Source: Epiperipatus broadwayi (lineage: Eukaryota > Onychophora > Udeonychophora > Euonychophora > Peripatidae). Taken from it: a stretch of DNA of 64,000 nt. Positions 32,640-46,912 of the stretch are shown here, piece by piece. The stretch is from assembly GCA_028023455.1 (NCBI GenBank), contig JAQFVV010006451.1, forward strand, positions 1,349,501 to 1,413,500. Direction: 5' to 3'. Under the pieces are notes generated by a model. The model was not told where the DNA came from. It saw nothing but the letters and a program-made list of their open reading frames with translations, and did not search any database. A program made the translations under genes and the position numbers. Position 1 is the stretch's first letter. Every line of letters begins with the position of its first letter.

Positions 32640-34854
32640 TGTAACGAGCACAGACGTTCGTTACATTGTTTTTTTTTATTTATTTATTGAACATGAAAGT
32701 AAATTAAAAAGTTCGCATTTAAAAATTTTCTTTTAGAATTAAAAATTGAAATTAAATATCATCTTAAACTCGTATATATTAAATCACACAGATAATGAAA
32801 AATTATTAAAATAAAACTTTATTAAAGAAAAAGTATTTTAAAACTAAATTTTAAAAAGATTTGGAGGTAAAATTATATCTTTAAATTTATCTTTAAATAT
32901 ATCTTTGATTTGGAAAACAGGTTAATTAATCAGAAATGGAAATGATAAATTTAATTAGTCAAATGTAAACCAGCCTTGGGCATTTAAATGTAAAAACATC
33001 GGTCAGATAGGAAAACAATAGAAACTTTTAGCAAATGAAATAAATCCATTGGGAAATCGGACCTCAACGAAAAGGATCAACACATCGATGATGTAATGTT
33101 AAGTCAATCTTTCAAAGTAATATAAAAGGACAAGTTTGGAAATTATTAGTTAGTGAATGATTAATTACGATGTGAGAGATATGTGGTAGTGCAGAAGTGA
33201 AGAAGGGATTGAAACAGACACACGATTCAATCCCTTCAGTTTTGCTAGGAAAGAAAGAGAAATGAACTATCGTTTTTCTACATTGAGGACCAGTTAAAAC
33301 AAAAACCTCCGGATAGATAAATAAATCGGCCAACAGAATATCAATCTTAGGACGGCGTGGGAATTCACGTTCATGGCAAGCAATGGATAAAGAGGAACTG
33401 TTTTAAACCGTAAGAACTTTATAAATAATGAACATTAAATTAAACTTTCCAGAGTTAAATGATTGCAATATTATCCTATCTGACCAACTTAATTTATTAA
33501 TAATGTTATGTGATGTATTTCTTTTTTTTATATATATTTAAAATCATTTCCATTTATTTATTTACTTTTTTGTTCTTTAAGTTTTATTATGATTTCAGTT
33601 TTCCGTTAAGGTAAATTATATAAATGTTAAACTTAAGTCGGGCGTGAATGGTTGTATAGATTTGTAAAGTTATATTAGGGGAGGGTAATCTTAGGTTATT
33701 TGTTTCATTGTTGAATTGGGTCAATGGATTGGATACATTGATGTAGTTAGTAGATGTAGTCGGAGATTCGCTACTGGCAGAATCGCTTCATACACCGCAC
33801 TCTCCCGTTTTGCCTATGGAAGGAATTATAAGACGCAGAGCGCAGTTCCTTTCTATGGAGTTTTTTTTTTATTGTTCTTCTCTTTAGATAGAAGTAATAT
33901 TCCTATCTGAGGAGAGTCAATATCTTCTCTGAATCTGTTTGGTGCTGCCGTATTCCATATTACATTGAATACATCGATGTATCAGATGAATTGATGCCAG
34001 TTTGACTGCGAATTTTAGCCTAAGGTTAAATAGGGATAGAATATTTTATTTCCAAATGCAAATCTATGTAATCTATTCATGCTCGACCCTAAATAAAAAT
34101 GCATTAAATTTAAGTTGTTTATGGACGCTTGCATGGATTGGTTATCGGTTAAGTATGTTTTGGGTTTTCATATTTGATCAAAATATATAGACATTCGATA
34201 AATAATGATACCTTACAGTGAGTATCTAAAATGTATTTATTCGGATGTCTTTTAAATCATTGGTGACAATGCAAGTATCTTATGGTGAATACTATTGGGT
34301 TACTTATAAATTTCCCTCTGCAATTGCCAGTATCAATGATTTTATCTTTTGATCGTTTCTGTTTACTTTGAAATGTTTTTAACCGTGTAATCTATGTAAC
34401 CGATCTATAGCAACATATTAAAACAAGCTTTTATAATCCCATCTGTGCGAACTTAATTAAAATGTAAACTGATAATATAATAGAAATTAAAATGTAAATT
34501 AAAATTAAGGTAAAGTTAAAAATAATGTTAAATGTTAAAATGTAAAACTAATACTAAAATAGTTTTAAATCTTATATATATGTGCATAAATAAATGTTTG
34601 TATGTTAATTACTGGCAGTGGCTTATTTTATTCTTTTTTATATATACTCTTAGATTATATTATTAAATCTCTGCTATTCCACTGAGCTAGTGACATGGGC
34701 TAACGACCGGAACCAAAATATTTAAAAAAAAAAAAAAAATTTTTTTTTTTTTTACTTACGTATCTGCCTACTTTATAAATTTTTCTAGGTTCAAATGCCT
34801 AGATGGCGCCTCGTAGTGCAGATTACGTTAAGTCGCATTCCCCGGATCGTTACA
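32640..34854. mobile_element. candidate 2.2-kb solo LTR
   Basis: It starts TGTAACGA at 32640 and ends TCGTTACA at 34854, giving TG...CA with an 8-bp inverted terminal repeat as in Ty3/Gypsy LTRs. It sits inside a (TA) tract, so a short target duplication of the ATAT type fits but cannot be proven. The interior is richer in G+C and CpG than the flanks and encodes nothing recognisable. The left end also holds a palindrome TGTAACGA-N10-TCGTTACA (32640-32665). An alternative is a non-autonomous DNA transposon. Confidence 0.5.
33824..33860 (+). promoter_or_regulatory. possible LTR core promoter
   Basis: AATTATAAGACGCAGAGC gives a TATA-like box within a G+C-richer stretch in the middle of the candidate LTR, and an AATAAA lies downstream near 34091. 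The spacing is compatible with U3-R-U5 organisation, but this is weak. Confidence 0.3.
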
Positions 34855-34863
34855 ATATATATA

Positions 34864-34932
34864 ACTATGAAAAATATTCTCCCAAAAATTATATATGACT
34901 ATGAAAAATATTCTCCCAAAAATTATATTGTT
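34864..34932. repeat. 34-bp tandem duplication
   Basis: ACTATGAAAAATATTCTCCC and the following bases occur at 34864 and 34898, just outside the candidate LTR. Confidence 0.9.

Positions 34933-37083
<2,151 letters not shown>

Positions 37084-37112
<29 letters not shown>
37084..37112. repeat. (TA)n microsatellite
   Basis: About 14 TA units at the other end of the element at 36661-37083. Confidence 0.95.
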
Positions 37113-37115
<3 letters not shown>

Positions 37116-37969
37116 CCTCTTTGAAAATTAGTAAAGTTAACCATATTAAAGCATCACAGCTAAATGATAACACTTTATCATTATTGCTAAGAATTTGTTA
37201 TTTTTGTTACATTCTTAATAACCATTTTCCTATCATTTCAATATTATAGCTTCACCATAATATTAAATGGCTTTCTTTTTATAAATGATTGTTCTACTAT
37301 ATATTTTTATAATCGTTTTCTATTTATTCTATCCATATATATTGTGCTTTAATGAAAAGGTAACTAGTGACTGTTTCTCCCATCAAGCTGCCTAAAGTAC
37401 CAACATTAAATAAATGTGGAACAAAGGTTTGCTATTCATCAATACAATTTTTAAAATGATAGCATGTCTGCATCATGAGATATGACATGAAATGTGGCAG
37501 TGAGTTTCATATCTTAACCTATGATGGAACAATGCACTAACATTAAGTGTTGTTTTAATTTAGGCAAGACTCCTAGTGAAACCTTTGAAATATTTTAAAC
37601 TATATGTGTGTCACAAAATGTTTTCAAATGTTTTTCATGATTTTGTGATGAGGAGCATTGAAAATCGTCCAACAAAGGTATAAACACACTGTCCAATTTA
37701 TGTCATAACTTATAATCTAGACATGTTAATGCTTAACATTTATATTATGAATAGCTGAATGACATTGCTACATAACATGTGAATTGATTTTGATCTTGCA
37801 CTACAGATATTTCTATCATATTATTTTTGATTTTATAAACAACTTTTTAATAATGATATATACGAAAAGTATATCACAGTGAAAAAGTAATTGACTCCCT
37901 TTCCAAACTATCTATAGTGCAAGATCAAAAGAATTAATAAAAGGGTAGTAAAAAAATGTTAAAATTGAA
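37113..37969. other. A+T-rich spacer, no feature seen
   Basis: No gene or recognised repeat. Confidence 0.5.
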
Positions 37970-40900
37970 ATTTGAATATGTATGGTGGTATGAGATTAGA
38001 AAAGTGGGAATTAAACAAAGCAATTAAAAATGAAGATTTGAGATATTAGCAATAATGAAAACACATTTAAGAGAAGAAAATGAATTACACTGGAAGATAA
38101 ATAGAAAAGAAAAAAGCGATGGTGGTAAAGGAGTTATATAAAAAAAGTTCTTAAATATTGTTAAGAGTCAAGAACATTTGTGGATTGTGAGAAGGTTAAG
38201 CAGGCAATAATGGATGGAGGATATAGTATATATGGACACTGGAGATCATCAACAATAATGAAGTGGATTAGTAGCATATATGAATGCCTAGTTAAGGATT
38301 TACAGAGTTTCAAAAAAAGGGGAGAAGAAAATAATTGTTATAGAGGATATGGAAGGGCATATTGAGAGAAATTGATGACATGAATAACAAGAATGGACAG
38401 CTTTTGAAATGTTTTTATCAGAGAATAAATTTAACATTGACAATTTATCAAATATTATAGAGGGACAATACACGTGATCTAGAAATAATATATTTCATGC
38501 AATAGATTATGTTAAGCAGAGAAAGACGGTATAAATAAAATATGGAAAGTTAAAGTGTTTGAAAATGAAGAGAGTATGTAATAGTGATCATAATTTATAA
38601 TAGAAATGGTTAGTAATATTATGGAAAATAGTAAAAAAAAGTAGAAAGGATATTGAAAGATATGGATGGAGAGTAAATGATAAGAATAAGTTAGAAGAAT
38701 ATAAAAAAAGTAATCATGGAAGAGTTTGCTGGACATGAATATAAAGACTAGTGAAGTAGAAAAAATAGCAAATAGAATTTTAAAAGAGAATATTCAGAAG
38801 AATATAAGTAATAAAAAAGTGAGAATTAGTAAAAGTGTAAAAAAGAGGGGGGAAAGCATGCAGAGAATATAAATGTGCTATTAAAATCAAAGAAAATGAG
38901 AAAGATGTTAATATTAAATGGGAAAAGTAATTAAAAAAAAGTTGGCTAAAATAAATAATTATATAGAGAGAATAAAATTAAATAGTAAATTATTGGAGGA
39001 TATTAATAAAAGTGAATGAGATGGGAGTAAAAAAAAATTGAAATATATTAAAATAAGAAATGTAGAGGAGAGAAAAATAGTATTAGTAGATGATAAAGAA
39101 AAAGAGTGTAGCTCTAGAAAAGAATTAGAGACAAACTTAAATAAATATGTAATTGATATAGAAAAGATGTTAGATGTGAAGAACAGAGTTATAAGAAATA
39201 TAACAATGTATATTAATGGAAACATTAGGTTTATAGAAAATGAATTGAATGAGGTATAGAAGAAATTGAAAAATGGAAAGGCAAGAGGTTTAGATGGATG
39301 ACAGCAGAGATGGTGATGAATTTGAGAAATATGACAAAATTAAATCTATTATCATGTTTAATAAGATAGCACAGATGAGAGAATTTCTAGATAGCTGAAA
39401 TAATAAAAGAGTAAGGCTACTATTTAAAGAAAAAAGTAAGAATCATAGAAAGTTAAGCAATTATAGATTGATAGTGGTAATGTCAGTGTTATATAAAGTT
39501 TTTGCATATATAGTGGCTGGAAGAGTGGCAAAATAGATTGAAGAAAATAATATAGTGGAAGAAATGCAAGGAGGTTTTCAATCAGATAGGCATATAGGAG
39601 ATATTTTATTTGTAGTCACACAACTTATAGGTATGAGTAAAAATACAGGTAGACAGTTATATATGGTCTTTATAAATATATAAGGTATATGATTGAGTAA
39701 ATAGAAATAGATTATGGGTAAGTTTAGAAAATTTGAGAATGATTGGAATTTTAGTGGATATTATTAAGAGTCTGTAAAAATAATTACATCCATATTAAAT
39801 AAAAAATAGGATGTCCTATGTCACCTATTTTATTTTTGTTATATTGGAAAGAAATGGAGAGAGCAATAGAAAGACTAGAAAGATGAGTAGAGATACCATT
39901 AATAGATGGCAAGGGAGTGTATATATTATCAGGTCTTTTATTTGCTGATGATATGTTCTTGTGTTCAGAAAGTGGGAAAGATATGGAAGTGTTGCTGAAG
40001 ATATGCTCAAGGATGGGTAAGGAGATGGGGATTCAAAAGTAATGATGATCATTGTCAGCAAAAGAGAAGAGAAAGAATTTTTACTGGGGGATATAAAGTT
40101 AAATGGAGTGAATAGGTATAATTATTTGGGAATTGAAGTGTTGCTGAAGACATGCTCAAGGATGGGTAAGGAGATGAGGATTCAAAAGTAATGATGATCA
40201 TTGTTGGCAAAAGAGAAGAGAAAGAATATTTACTGGGGGATATAAAGTTAAAGGTAGTGAATAGGTATAATTATTTGGGAATCATCTTAAGTAATCAGAG
40301 ATATTTCTTGGATGAATGGGAGGAAAAATTGATAAATGAAGTGAAGAAAAAAGGACTGATAAAGAAATTAAGTGTTTTCATATAATAAATATGATGTCAC
40401 TAGAATTGTATGGAAGGGAGTGGCAGTAGCAGGGTTAACATGTGGTAATGATGTGTTAGGTGTTAGTAAAGGGGTATTAGATTACTTTAAAAATGTACAA
40501 AGGGAAATAAGAAGACATGCATTAGATGCAAATGTGTGGATGGCAAAGGAGGTAATTCATGGGATGGTCAATTTTTTATATGGCAGATGCAAAAAGGAAA
40601 ATGGAAATGTTTGGTAGATTTCAATTTATGGATAATAAGAAAATAGACAAATAGTTTTTAATTGGGTTATGAGTAAAGGACAGGCAACAAGATGAGTGAG
40701 GAGGGAGTACAATATGCAGAAAATCTGGATAAAAACTTTGTCAGTATACTTATAGAAAAGGTGTCATGATTGTGTTAGGATAATTTTTGAATGTTATAAT
40801 GGCAAGGAATGGGATAGAAGAATAGATTCATTAATAAAAAATAGGAAATTTTAGAGATGGAGAACTAGTATGGAGAGTAAAAAGTATTACAATATATATA

Positions 40901-41405
40901 AAAATAAACCAAATATTGAGTATGAGTTAATTTATGATAATAGCAAGAAAAGTAGTTTACTGTTTAAGACTTGAATGGGATTTTAGCAACAAGGGAATAT
41001 ACACATAAATAGAAAAATATGGGTGATTTAGTCAGAATGTTATATAAGAAAGGCTTAGAAAATATTAGGCACTGTTAACTTAATGTAAATGCCTACAAGC
41101 AGAAAAGGTACAAATAATATAGTTGCAGGAGAATAAAGTGATTATATACAAAGGGGTTTCTTGGTTTTTATGCTGGGTTTGGAAAAAAATATGAAGGATT
41201 TAGATATAAAGGCTATAGAGTTGACAAAGATAATTTTATGGAAATCAGATGGAGCAGAATAGAGAAGAATGTGGAAAAACTTAGGCTGGAGAATGGAAAG
41301 GAAAAGTAAGAAGACTAACAGATTTCTCTGGGCATAGTGATTTCAGAGATTCCTGACCCTGTATAAGGAGAAGTCACAGGAGCATCACATCACATCACAT
41401 CACTC
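37970..41405 (+). mobile_element. decayed non-LTR retrotransposon (LINE) with APE endonuclease and RT remnants
   Basis: Plus-strand broken frames give an APE endonuclease start (near 37975-38150, including KTHLREENEL, which resembles the E-T-H-L motif, and DGGKGVI, which resembles G-G-G-V-A-I). RT pieces follow: NYRLIVVMSVLYKV (near 39458-39503), MQGGFQSDR (near 39565), a degraded GCPMSPILF (near 39810) and LFADDMFLC (near 39938-39965), the catalytic box. Downstream are RYNYLGI (near 40263) and a region shared with 1010-1550. It ends at CATCACATCACATCACATCA near 41386-41405. Stops and frameshifts are many, so it is long dead. The clade is not resolved, and it differs from the RTE-type element at 55546. 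Confidence 0.8.
39986..40283. repeat. 149-bp tandem duplication inside the decayed LINE
   Basis: GAAGTGTTGCTGAAGA occurs at 39986 and 40135, each followed by about 130 bp of nearly the same sequence up to AATTATTTGGGAAT. The two copies differ at a handful of positions. It duplicates the RT segment just after the FADD box. Confidence 0.9.
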
Positions 41406-42736
41406 ATATAAAATTAAAAATTTGAATTTTTCAATCATTATTTACTAAAATTGTTTTCAAATTCTAAAAAAATGTATTCTCATCAGGAATACAGATGCAT
41501 GCAAAGTTTCAACTATGTTAGAAGATGGAAAGTAGGTGAATATTTAGTTACAAGATTTTATCCAGACAAATAGATTAAAAAACCAGATTATGTTAAATAA
41601 AAGTGTAAAAATAAATTACATCAACTTTGTACTTCAATGCAAAATGAAATAATAAGATTATGTCAAAAGAAGTTCTAAAAGAAAGAGAAGTAAAATATGA
41701 AATAAATTTAGAAGTTATCTTAGAAAAGCTGGCAATTATGAGAATTTGATAAGTAGGGAGCCAGAAATACTTAGACAAAGTAGTCTGACTTATGCTATAA
41801 GTTCTGCTTTTAGCGAAGGTGATTTGTGATGATATTGAGTTTAAATATGAACTTCTGCAAAGCTGATATTTAATAAAATTAGAACAAAATATTATTTTGA
41901 TGTGAAGTCTTGGATTATTCACCTCATCTTCATTCTAATATTCCAATTATAGTATAAATGGTAGTTTTTTAAATATCAAAAAAGCTTTTGTTATTGGAAT
42001 TTTTTGATGAATAAATCAAATGTTACAATGTAGGTTTTAGATAAAATACATTAAGTAACTTAGTTTGGCTTCTGAATGCTATCGATCCATATGCATTTCA
42101 GCTGTCAAAAAAATAAATGAACTTTTCATTTTTATTTGAATGTTTTATTATTATTTGACATCAGTATTTTTAAATTTACTATTTTGATTATATTCTCTTT
42201 GTATAAATTCTATGGTTATATGCTAAAAATGGATTTAATTTTAAAAGCTGAGTAAAAAGCACTTTTTAATTACAACTATCAAAGGCAGCTCTCTAATATC
42301 TTTTACCTCAAGTCAATATTCCAAAAAAAAAAAAGAATATCTATGTTATAAATTAATGTAAAGAGTCATCTTCAGCCATGCATGCAGTACATTTTTACTT
42401 TGACTGTCTTACTAAATAAAAAATTGTCTGCAATATACATGCATTTCAAAATTAACTTCTTCCATCAGCAAACTTAGAGAACTGCCAATATTCATCTTAG
42501 ATTATGTAATGCAGGATATGTCATCATTGAACTTTTTCCTTTTTTGAATACCATTTAGTGTATTCTATTTTTAATCTTATCATATGAGTTGTAACCAAAT
42601 TACAGAATAAAATTTTGGGTATATTTTATAAAAAAAAAAAAATACAACACTCTACTGACATGCTAGTACTGTAATAGAAATTAACATTGCACAAAAGTTC
42701 AAATATCTGGCCTTACAGTCTCTTACTATAAATGAG
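41406..42736. other. A+T-rich spacer, no feature seen
   Basis: The minus-strand 109-codon open frame at 41593-41922 has no recognisable domain and looks random. Confidence 0.45.
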
Positions 42737-42747
42737 CCTATTTCAAT

Positions 42748-43032
42748 ATGGCTATATACCAATATTTGTGTGAATTGTTAGCAGAATTCAAGAATTCTGA
42801 TTTTAAAAAAGTTCTTTCTGAAAGGCATGTATTACTGAAGAGTGATTTTCCAATTTTCTCATGTAGCAAAAAACAGTGGCAAACATTTATTATACACATG
42901 AATGGTGTTGACATCTTTTCCCAGATATTAATAATCATAAATGTATTTGGCATAAATAAAGATGATTTTATTAAATTATATAGTTTTAATAACACAATTG
43001 AAGACATTTCTAATACAATTGTTTTACATAGG
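42748..43032 (+). other. possible exon, unidentified
   Basis: A 95-codon plus-strand frame whose translation looks more protein-like than its surroundings (for example KKVLSERHVLLKSDF and CSKKQWQTFIIHMNGVDIF). It ends at CATAG followed by GTAAAC, a plausible splice donor at 43033. Upstream, AG dinucleotides at 42717-42718 and 42735-42736 could act as acceptors, but an in-frame TGA at 42733 limits the exon to the second. No other exon of the same gene was found. An antisense 130-codon frame overlaps it. I do not recognise a family, and it may be chance. Confidence 0.22.
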
Positions 43033-43835
43033 TAAACGATAAAATAGAATTTCAATACACAATGAGGTAAATATCTTTCCAATAACGTTTTAAAGAGGAA
43101 ACAGTAGAGGAATGCACTGCTCACCAGCAATGAACTTTTAATTTATATTTTCAGTTTCCTCTATATTTACAATCAATATGTTAAATTTGTTATTTTTATT
43201 TTTACACCTTGTAAATAATATACTAAATGATAATTTTGTTAAAAAAAGCTGAGATGAATAGTAGAGAGACGCTTATAAATAAGTTTCAAGTTTTTGTTTA
43301 ATGATATAACCAATTATAGAGAAATATATTCATTTATCTATCTGCACTATATGATTAATTGAGATGATTTTAGGCCAGTCACTTGAAAAACAAATATATA
43401 CATTTAAGCATGATTAACTATTGAAAAAATATTTTGCCAATCTGGACTCAAATCCTAGACATCATCATGAAAAGTGAAAATGTTAGCACTACACCATGAA
43501 ATTTTTCAGATTTTGTATGTGCAGTTGCTTATCATCATCATCATCATCATCATATTTTAGCAGATATTTCAAGTAAATATAATCATTGTATTATATCCAA
43601 TATAGTTTTGCATGGTCTGGCATAGAGATAAAAAGATATTTCTAAACTCAAGGTCCATGAATCTCAGCTCCACACTGTAACTTCGGGCGGACAAACTTCG
43701 TATAAATGCCTGAACAATAACCTATTTGATTATTATAATTTAATAATGACACTTTAATCAGATCTAATCAGCAATTAAGTTGACAGTGTATAGATTAGTA
43801 CATTAAAAAATCTGTAATTATATGTATATATTTAT
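43033..43835. other. spacer with a short trinucleotide repeat
   Basis: (ATC)n occupies 43531-43553. Nothing else was seen. Confidence 0.6.
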
Positions 43836-43940
43836 TTCATGTGTCAAAGTATCGGCCAGGAAGCAAACCCTCAAACCCGGGACAACTGCTTGTAATGCAA
43901 CTGTGTTAACCACTCGGTCACCAATGCTTGACAATTTTTA
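43836..43940 (-). mobile_element. tRNA-derived SINE, inverted copy
   Basis: Minus strand: GTCAAGCATTGGTGACCGAG then TGGTTAACACAG (A box), TTACAAGCAGTTGTCCCGG, a B-box-like GGGTTTGAGGGTTTGC, CTGGCCGATACTTTGACAC and a short A-rich tail. Same family as 45489 and 46804. Confidence 0.85.
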
Positions 43941-45488
43941 TCTTAAGCCTGTTATTTAAGAACCAAAAATAAATGCACACAATAAATTTGCTGGAAGAAT
44001 TCTGAAATCATTTAGATTTTCATATATTTTTTTATTTTTATCAAGAATCTTTTTTATAACTCAAACCTTAAATTCAGGCTGCTGGGTAATGTGGAGTTTT
44101 AAGTTTATCCTTCCCTGATCTACTTTTTATTAAAGTAATGACTTTATTATTGTTACAAATATTTATAAGAAGGATACATTGCTATAAAAATAGTTATAAA
44201 GATCCAATGCCTAAAAATAGTCTTGGCATCTTTCCTATGTCACGATTGTATTCTCATAAAAGTTCAACCTTGCAATCACTGCCCATTCTGCTTTTCTTTT
44301 GTTCATCAGCTAGTTGTTTTGGATAAGTCTCCATCTATGTTGCTCTAGCTACTATTACTGCTAAAATTTACATAGTTACTGTCATATTTGTCAGTGCCAG
44401 CTCACCCTCTTTCATATTTTATTTATTTAGAACGATCATTTCCCATGTCATCCTGAAGCTCATCTGGGGTTCATGGAGTTGGTCACGAGTTCTTGTCTTG
44501 TTTAGTTTCTTTCTATAAAATTGGAATAGAGCCATGCTGTTGGGATTGTATTCTGTTTCACATCTCATAAGCCACAGGTTGAACGCAAGGAAACTTGAGC
44601 TTTTCACAGTGGCAAAGTCTCCATTATTGATGGCATGTCTGATCAGGGACATTAGTGGTTGCTTGATTTGGTATATTGCTAAGTTTCCATTTATTATTCA
44701 AATAAATAGATCACTAACTAACATCATTCTGGCTTCATTGAAAAAACATTGTAAGTTTACTTGGAAATCCTTTTTCTCACCTTCATAAAAAGTAATGTCA
44801 TATCTCATTCATATGTGAAGAATAATTCATGGACACGACAAGTGTGTTTACTAATCCCATCAACATAATACTTCATATATATATATACTTCAATATTTTT
44901 ATAATTAGTTGCCTCTCACCATATAAAACTATTTATTCATTATCTCTTCTTCATCCTTGTATAACAGATATTAAACTTTTCATACATATTTTTATGCAAA
45001 CTAATTATCTCTGTTTTAATAAAATGCAATCAGTTATTAACTATTTAGCCTCCAATCAAGTACTTGTGGAAGGAAAGATGTTATCATTATTTCAAAGGCT
45101 CAATAATTGCATAGTGGATGAAAATTTGATTATTTGATCTTATTGCCTCACTCACTAGCTAAGAATATCTATCTTTATTATCTTTTTAATGATCATTGTT
45201 AGTCAGGTGGGTTGGCAGACCAGCTACTGAACAGTAAAACCCTACGTTTGGTTGGAATCCGATTTTTGTCCATGTTTTATCTGGCCTTCTGACGCATGAC
45301 ACGGGCAGAGCTAGTGAATGCACGATCGTATGTATTTCTATTTTCGGTCTTTTATTGTCTCTGATCACTTGATTCTCTTTTAAGTTGTTTTCAATTAAAT
45401 AAATGTCATGTATGGACGAATGGTGGACTCTGGATTTCTACTCCTGCTGTTTGAATTTCTTATGAAATAACGAGCAATAAATCAGTCA
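43941..45488. other. spacer with possible old coding relics
   Basis: The 77-codon minus frame at 44419-44652 (CETEYNPNSMALFQFYRKKL) and the G+C-richer stretch 45190-45420 (60-codon minus frame with PVSCVRRPDKTWTK) look more protein-like than background, but neither could be assigned. Confidence 0.35.
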
Positions 45489-45600
45489 AGTCTTGCATTG
45501 GTAGTCGAGAGGTCAGCGCGACTGTCTTGCACTTGCAGGCAGTTGCCCGGGTTGCGGGTTCGCGTCCCGGCCGATGCTATGACACTTAAAAAAAAATAAT
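45489..45600 (+). mobile_element. tRNA-derived SINE
   Basis: GTCTTGCATTGGTAGTCGAG then AGGTCAGCGCG (A box), CAGGCAGTTGCCCGGG, GCGGGTTCGCGTCCCGG (B box with a complete T-arm stem), CCGATGCTATGACACTT and an A-rich tail. The tRNA-like part resembles class II (Leu/Ser) tRNAs. It is the copy with most CpG sites left, so probably the youngest of the four. Confidence 0.88.
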
Positions 45601-46803
45601 AATAAAATTAAATCAATCAGTCATCTATTTTTATTTAATTTTAAAAAGTACATAGATTTATGTGTGGCGTTATTATCCTTAGCGATCTGAATCCTAACAT
45701 TCATTAAATGATATAATTGAGAAGTGATAATGTTAATAAAAAAAATATAATTAAGTTCTACTAAAAAACAGAAAATAGAAGAAATAAATAGCGAATGAAG
45801 GTTTTTTTTTTAATCATAAGCTTATTAAAAATTCTACAAAAGATTGTTTTATATAATAATCTTTGAATTATTCATTGTTATGCAGCAAAAGGAAGCAAAA
45901 CAGTGAACTTCATTAAACTCTGTCATCAACCATCGCGTGATTTCTTACTATTGGGAATAATCTCAACCGTAAGTCAATTAATAATTGCATTTCACGTAGC
46001 GTATGGCGTCTTTATTCTTTCCTCTGATACATAGAGCAAGGAGCAGTCAGATAAAACACTGGCAGGGAACAGGAGATAACTTAGGAAATACTGGCCTTGG
46101 AAAAATATGACTCGTTTGCATTAATTTTATTTTATTTTAATCAATAGGTATTTATATATGCAGCTTAAAAATACAATATCGAGTTATTTATATATAACGA
46201 ATCTCCGTAAGTACTTGAAGTTATAAAGTAGTTTTGGTAAAAGGAATATGTCGGAAGCCCAAAAACTAACTAGCAACAGAATAAATACTGTGATTAAACA
46301 ATAAGGCTTGATCATCATCATTGCTTTCGATTAGTTTTCGCCTTCTTAATATAACAGATACCAATATTTGAATTCTAGTGCTGTATTTATAAAATTCACG
46401 TAAATAGAGGTTTCTTGGTATTGTGATTTGTGGTTTTGCCTGTCGAACTCATAATCTGGATTCACATCAAAGGAGTGTTTGAAAGTCTTAAGTAGGTGAA
46501 CATTTTATGAGTAAAAATAGCTTTTCTGGAAAAAGGCTAAAAAATAGTAAACGAATATGAAAATAAGTATATAGCTATTTTCAGCTGGAGAGTAATCAAT
46601 ACCCAAAACAAAACTCTCAATAAACAGACTGCAAGGGAATATTATTTTTGGATATAAATCATCTTTCTGTACTACTGAAGAAAGTATTTACTTTCAAAAA
46701 ATCAAATTTTATTCACATTTTATGGTCAATACCAAAGTGGTACATAAGAATACAAATCTGAGTTGAACACAATGCATATAATTTGTCCAAAATTACAATA
46801 ACT
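45601..46803. other. spacer, no feature seen
   Basis: Less A+T-rich in places (45900-46260), but no frame, RNA or repeat could be assigned. Confidence 0.45.
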
Positions 46804-46912
46804 TGTCAAGTGTTGGTGGCCGAGTGGTCAGCATAGCTGCCTTACAAGCAGTTGTCCCGAGTTCGCAGGTTCGCTTCTCAGCTGATGCTTTGACACATGA
46901 AAAAAAAAAATT
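46804..46912 (+). mobile_element. tRNA-derived SINE
   Basis: TGTCAAGTGTTGGTGGCCGA then GTGGTCAGCATAGC (A box), TTACAAGCAGTTGTCCCGAG, CAGGTTCGCTTCTCAG (B box), CTGATGCTTTGACACATG and an A10 tail. The whole element is only about 105 bp plus tail, with no unrelated body after the tRNA-like part. Confidence 0.88.

Noticed and set aside
34670-34692. tRNA A-box-like CTAGCTCAGTGGAATAGC on the minus strand inside the candidate LTR
   Set aside because: No B box, anticodon arm or acceptor stem follows. Too little for a tRNA or SINE call.
43531-43553. (ATC)n tract considered as a coding poly-residue run
   Set aside because: Stops in all frames close by; simple microsatellite.
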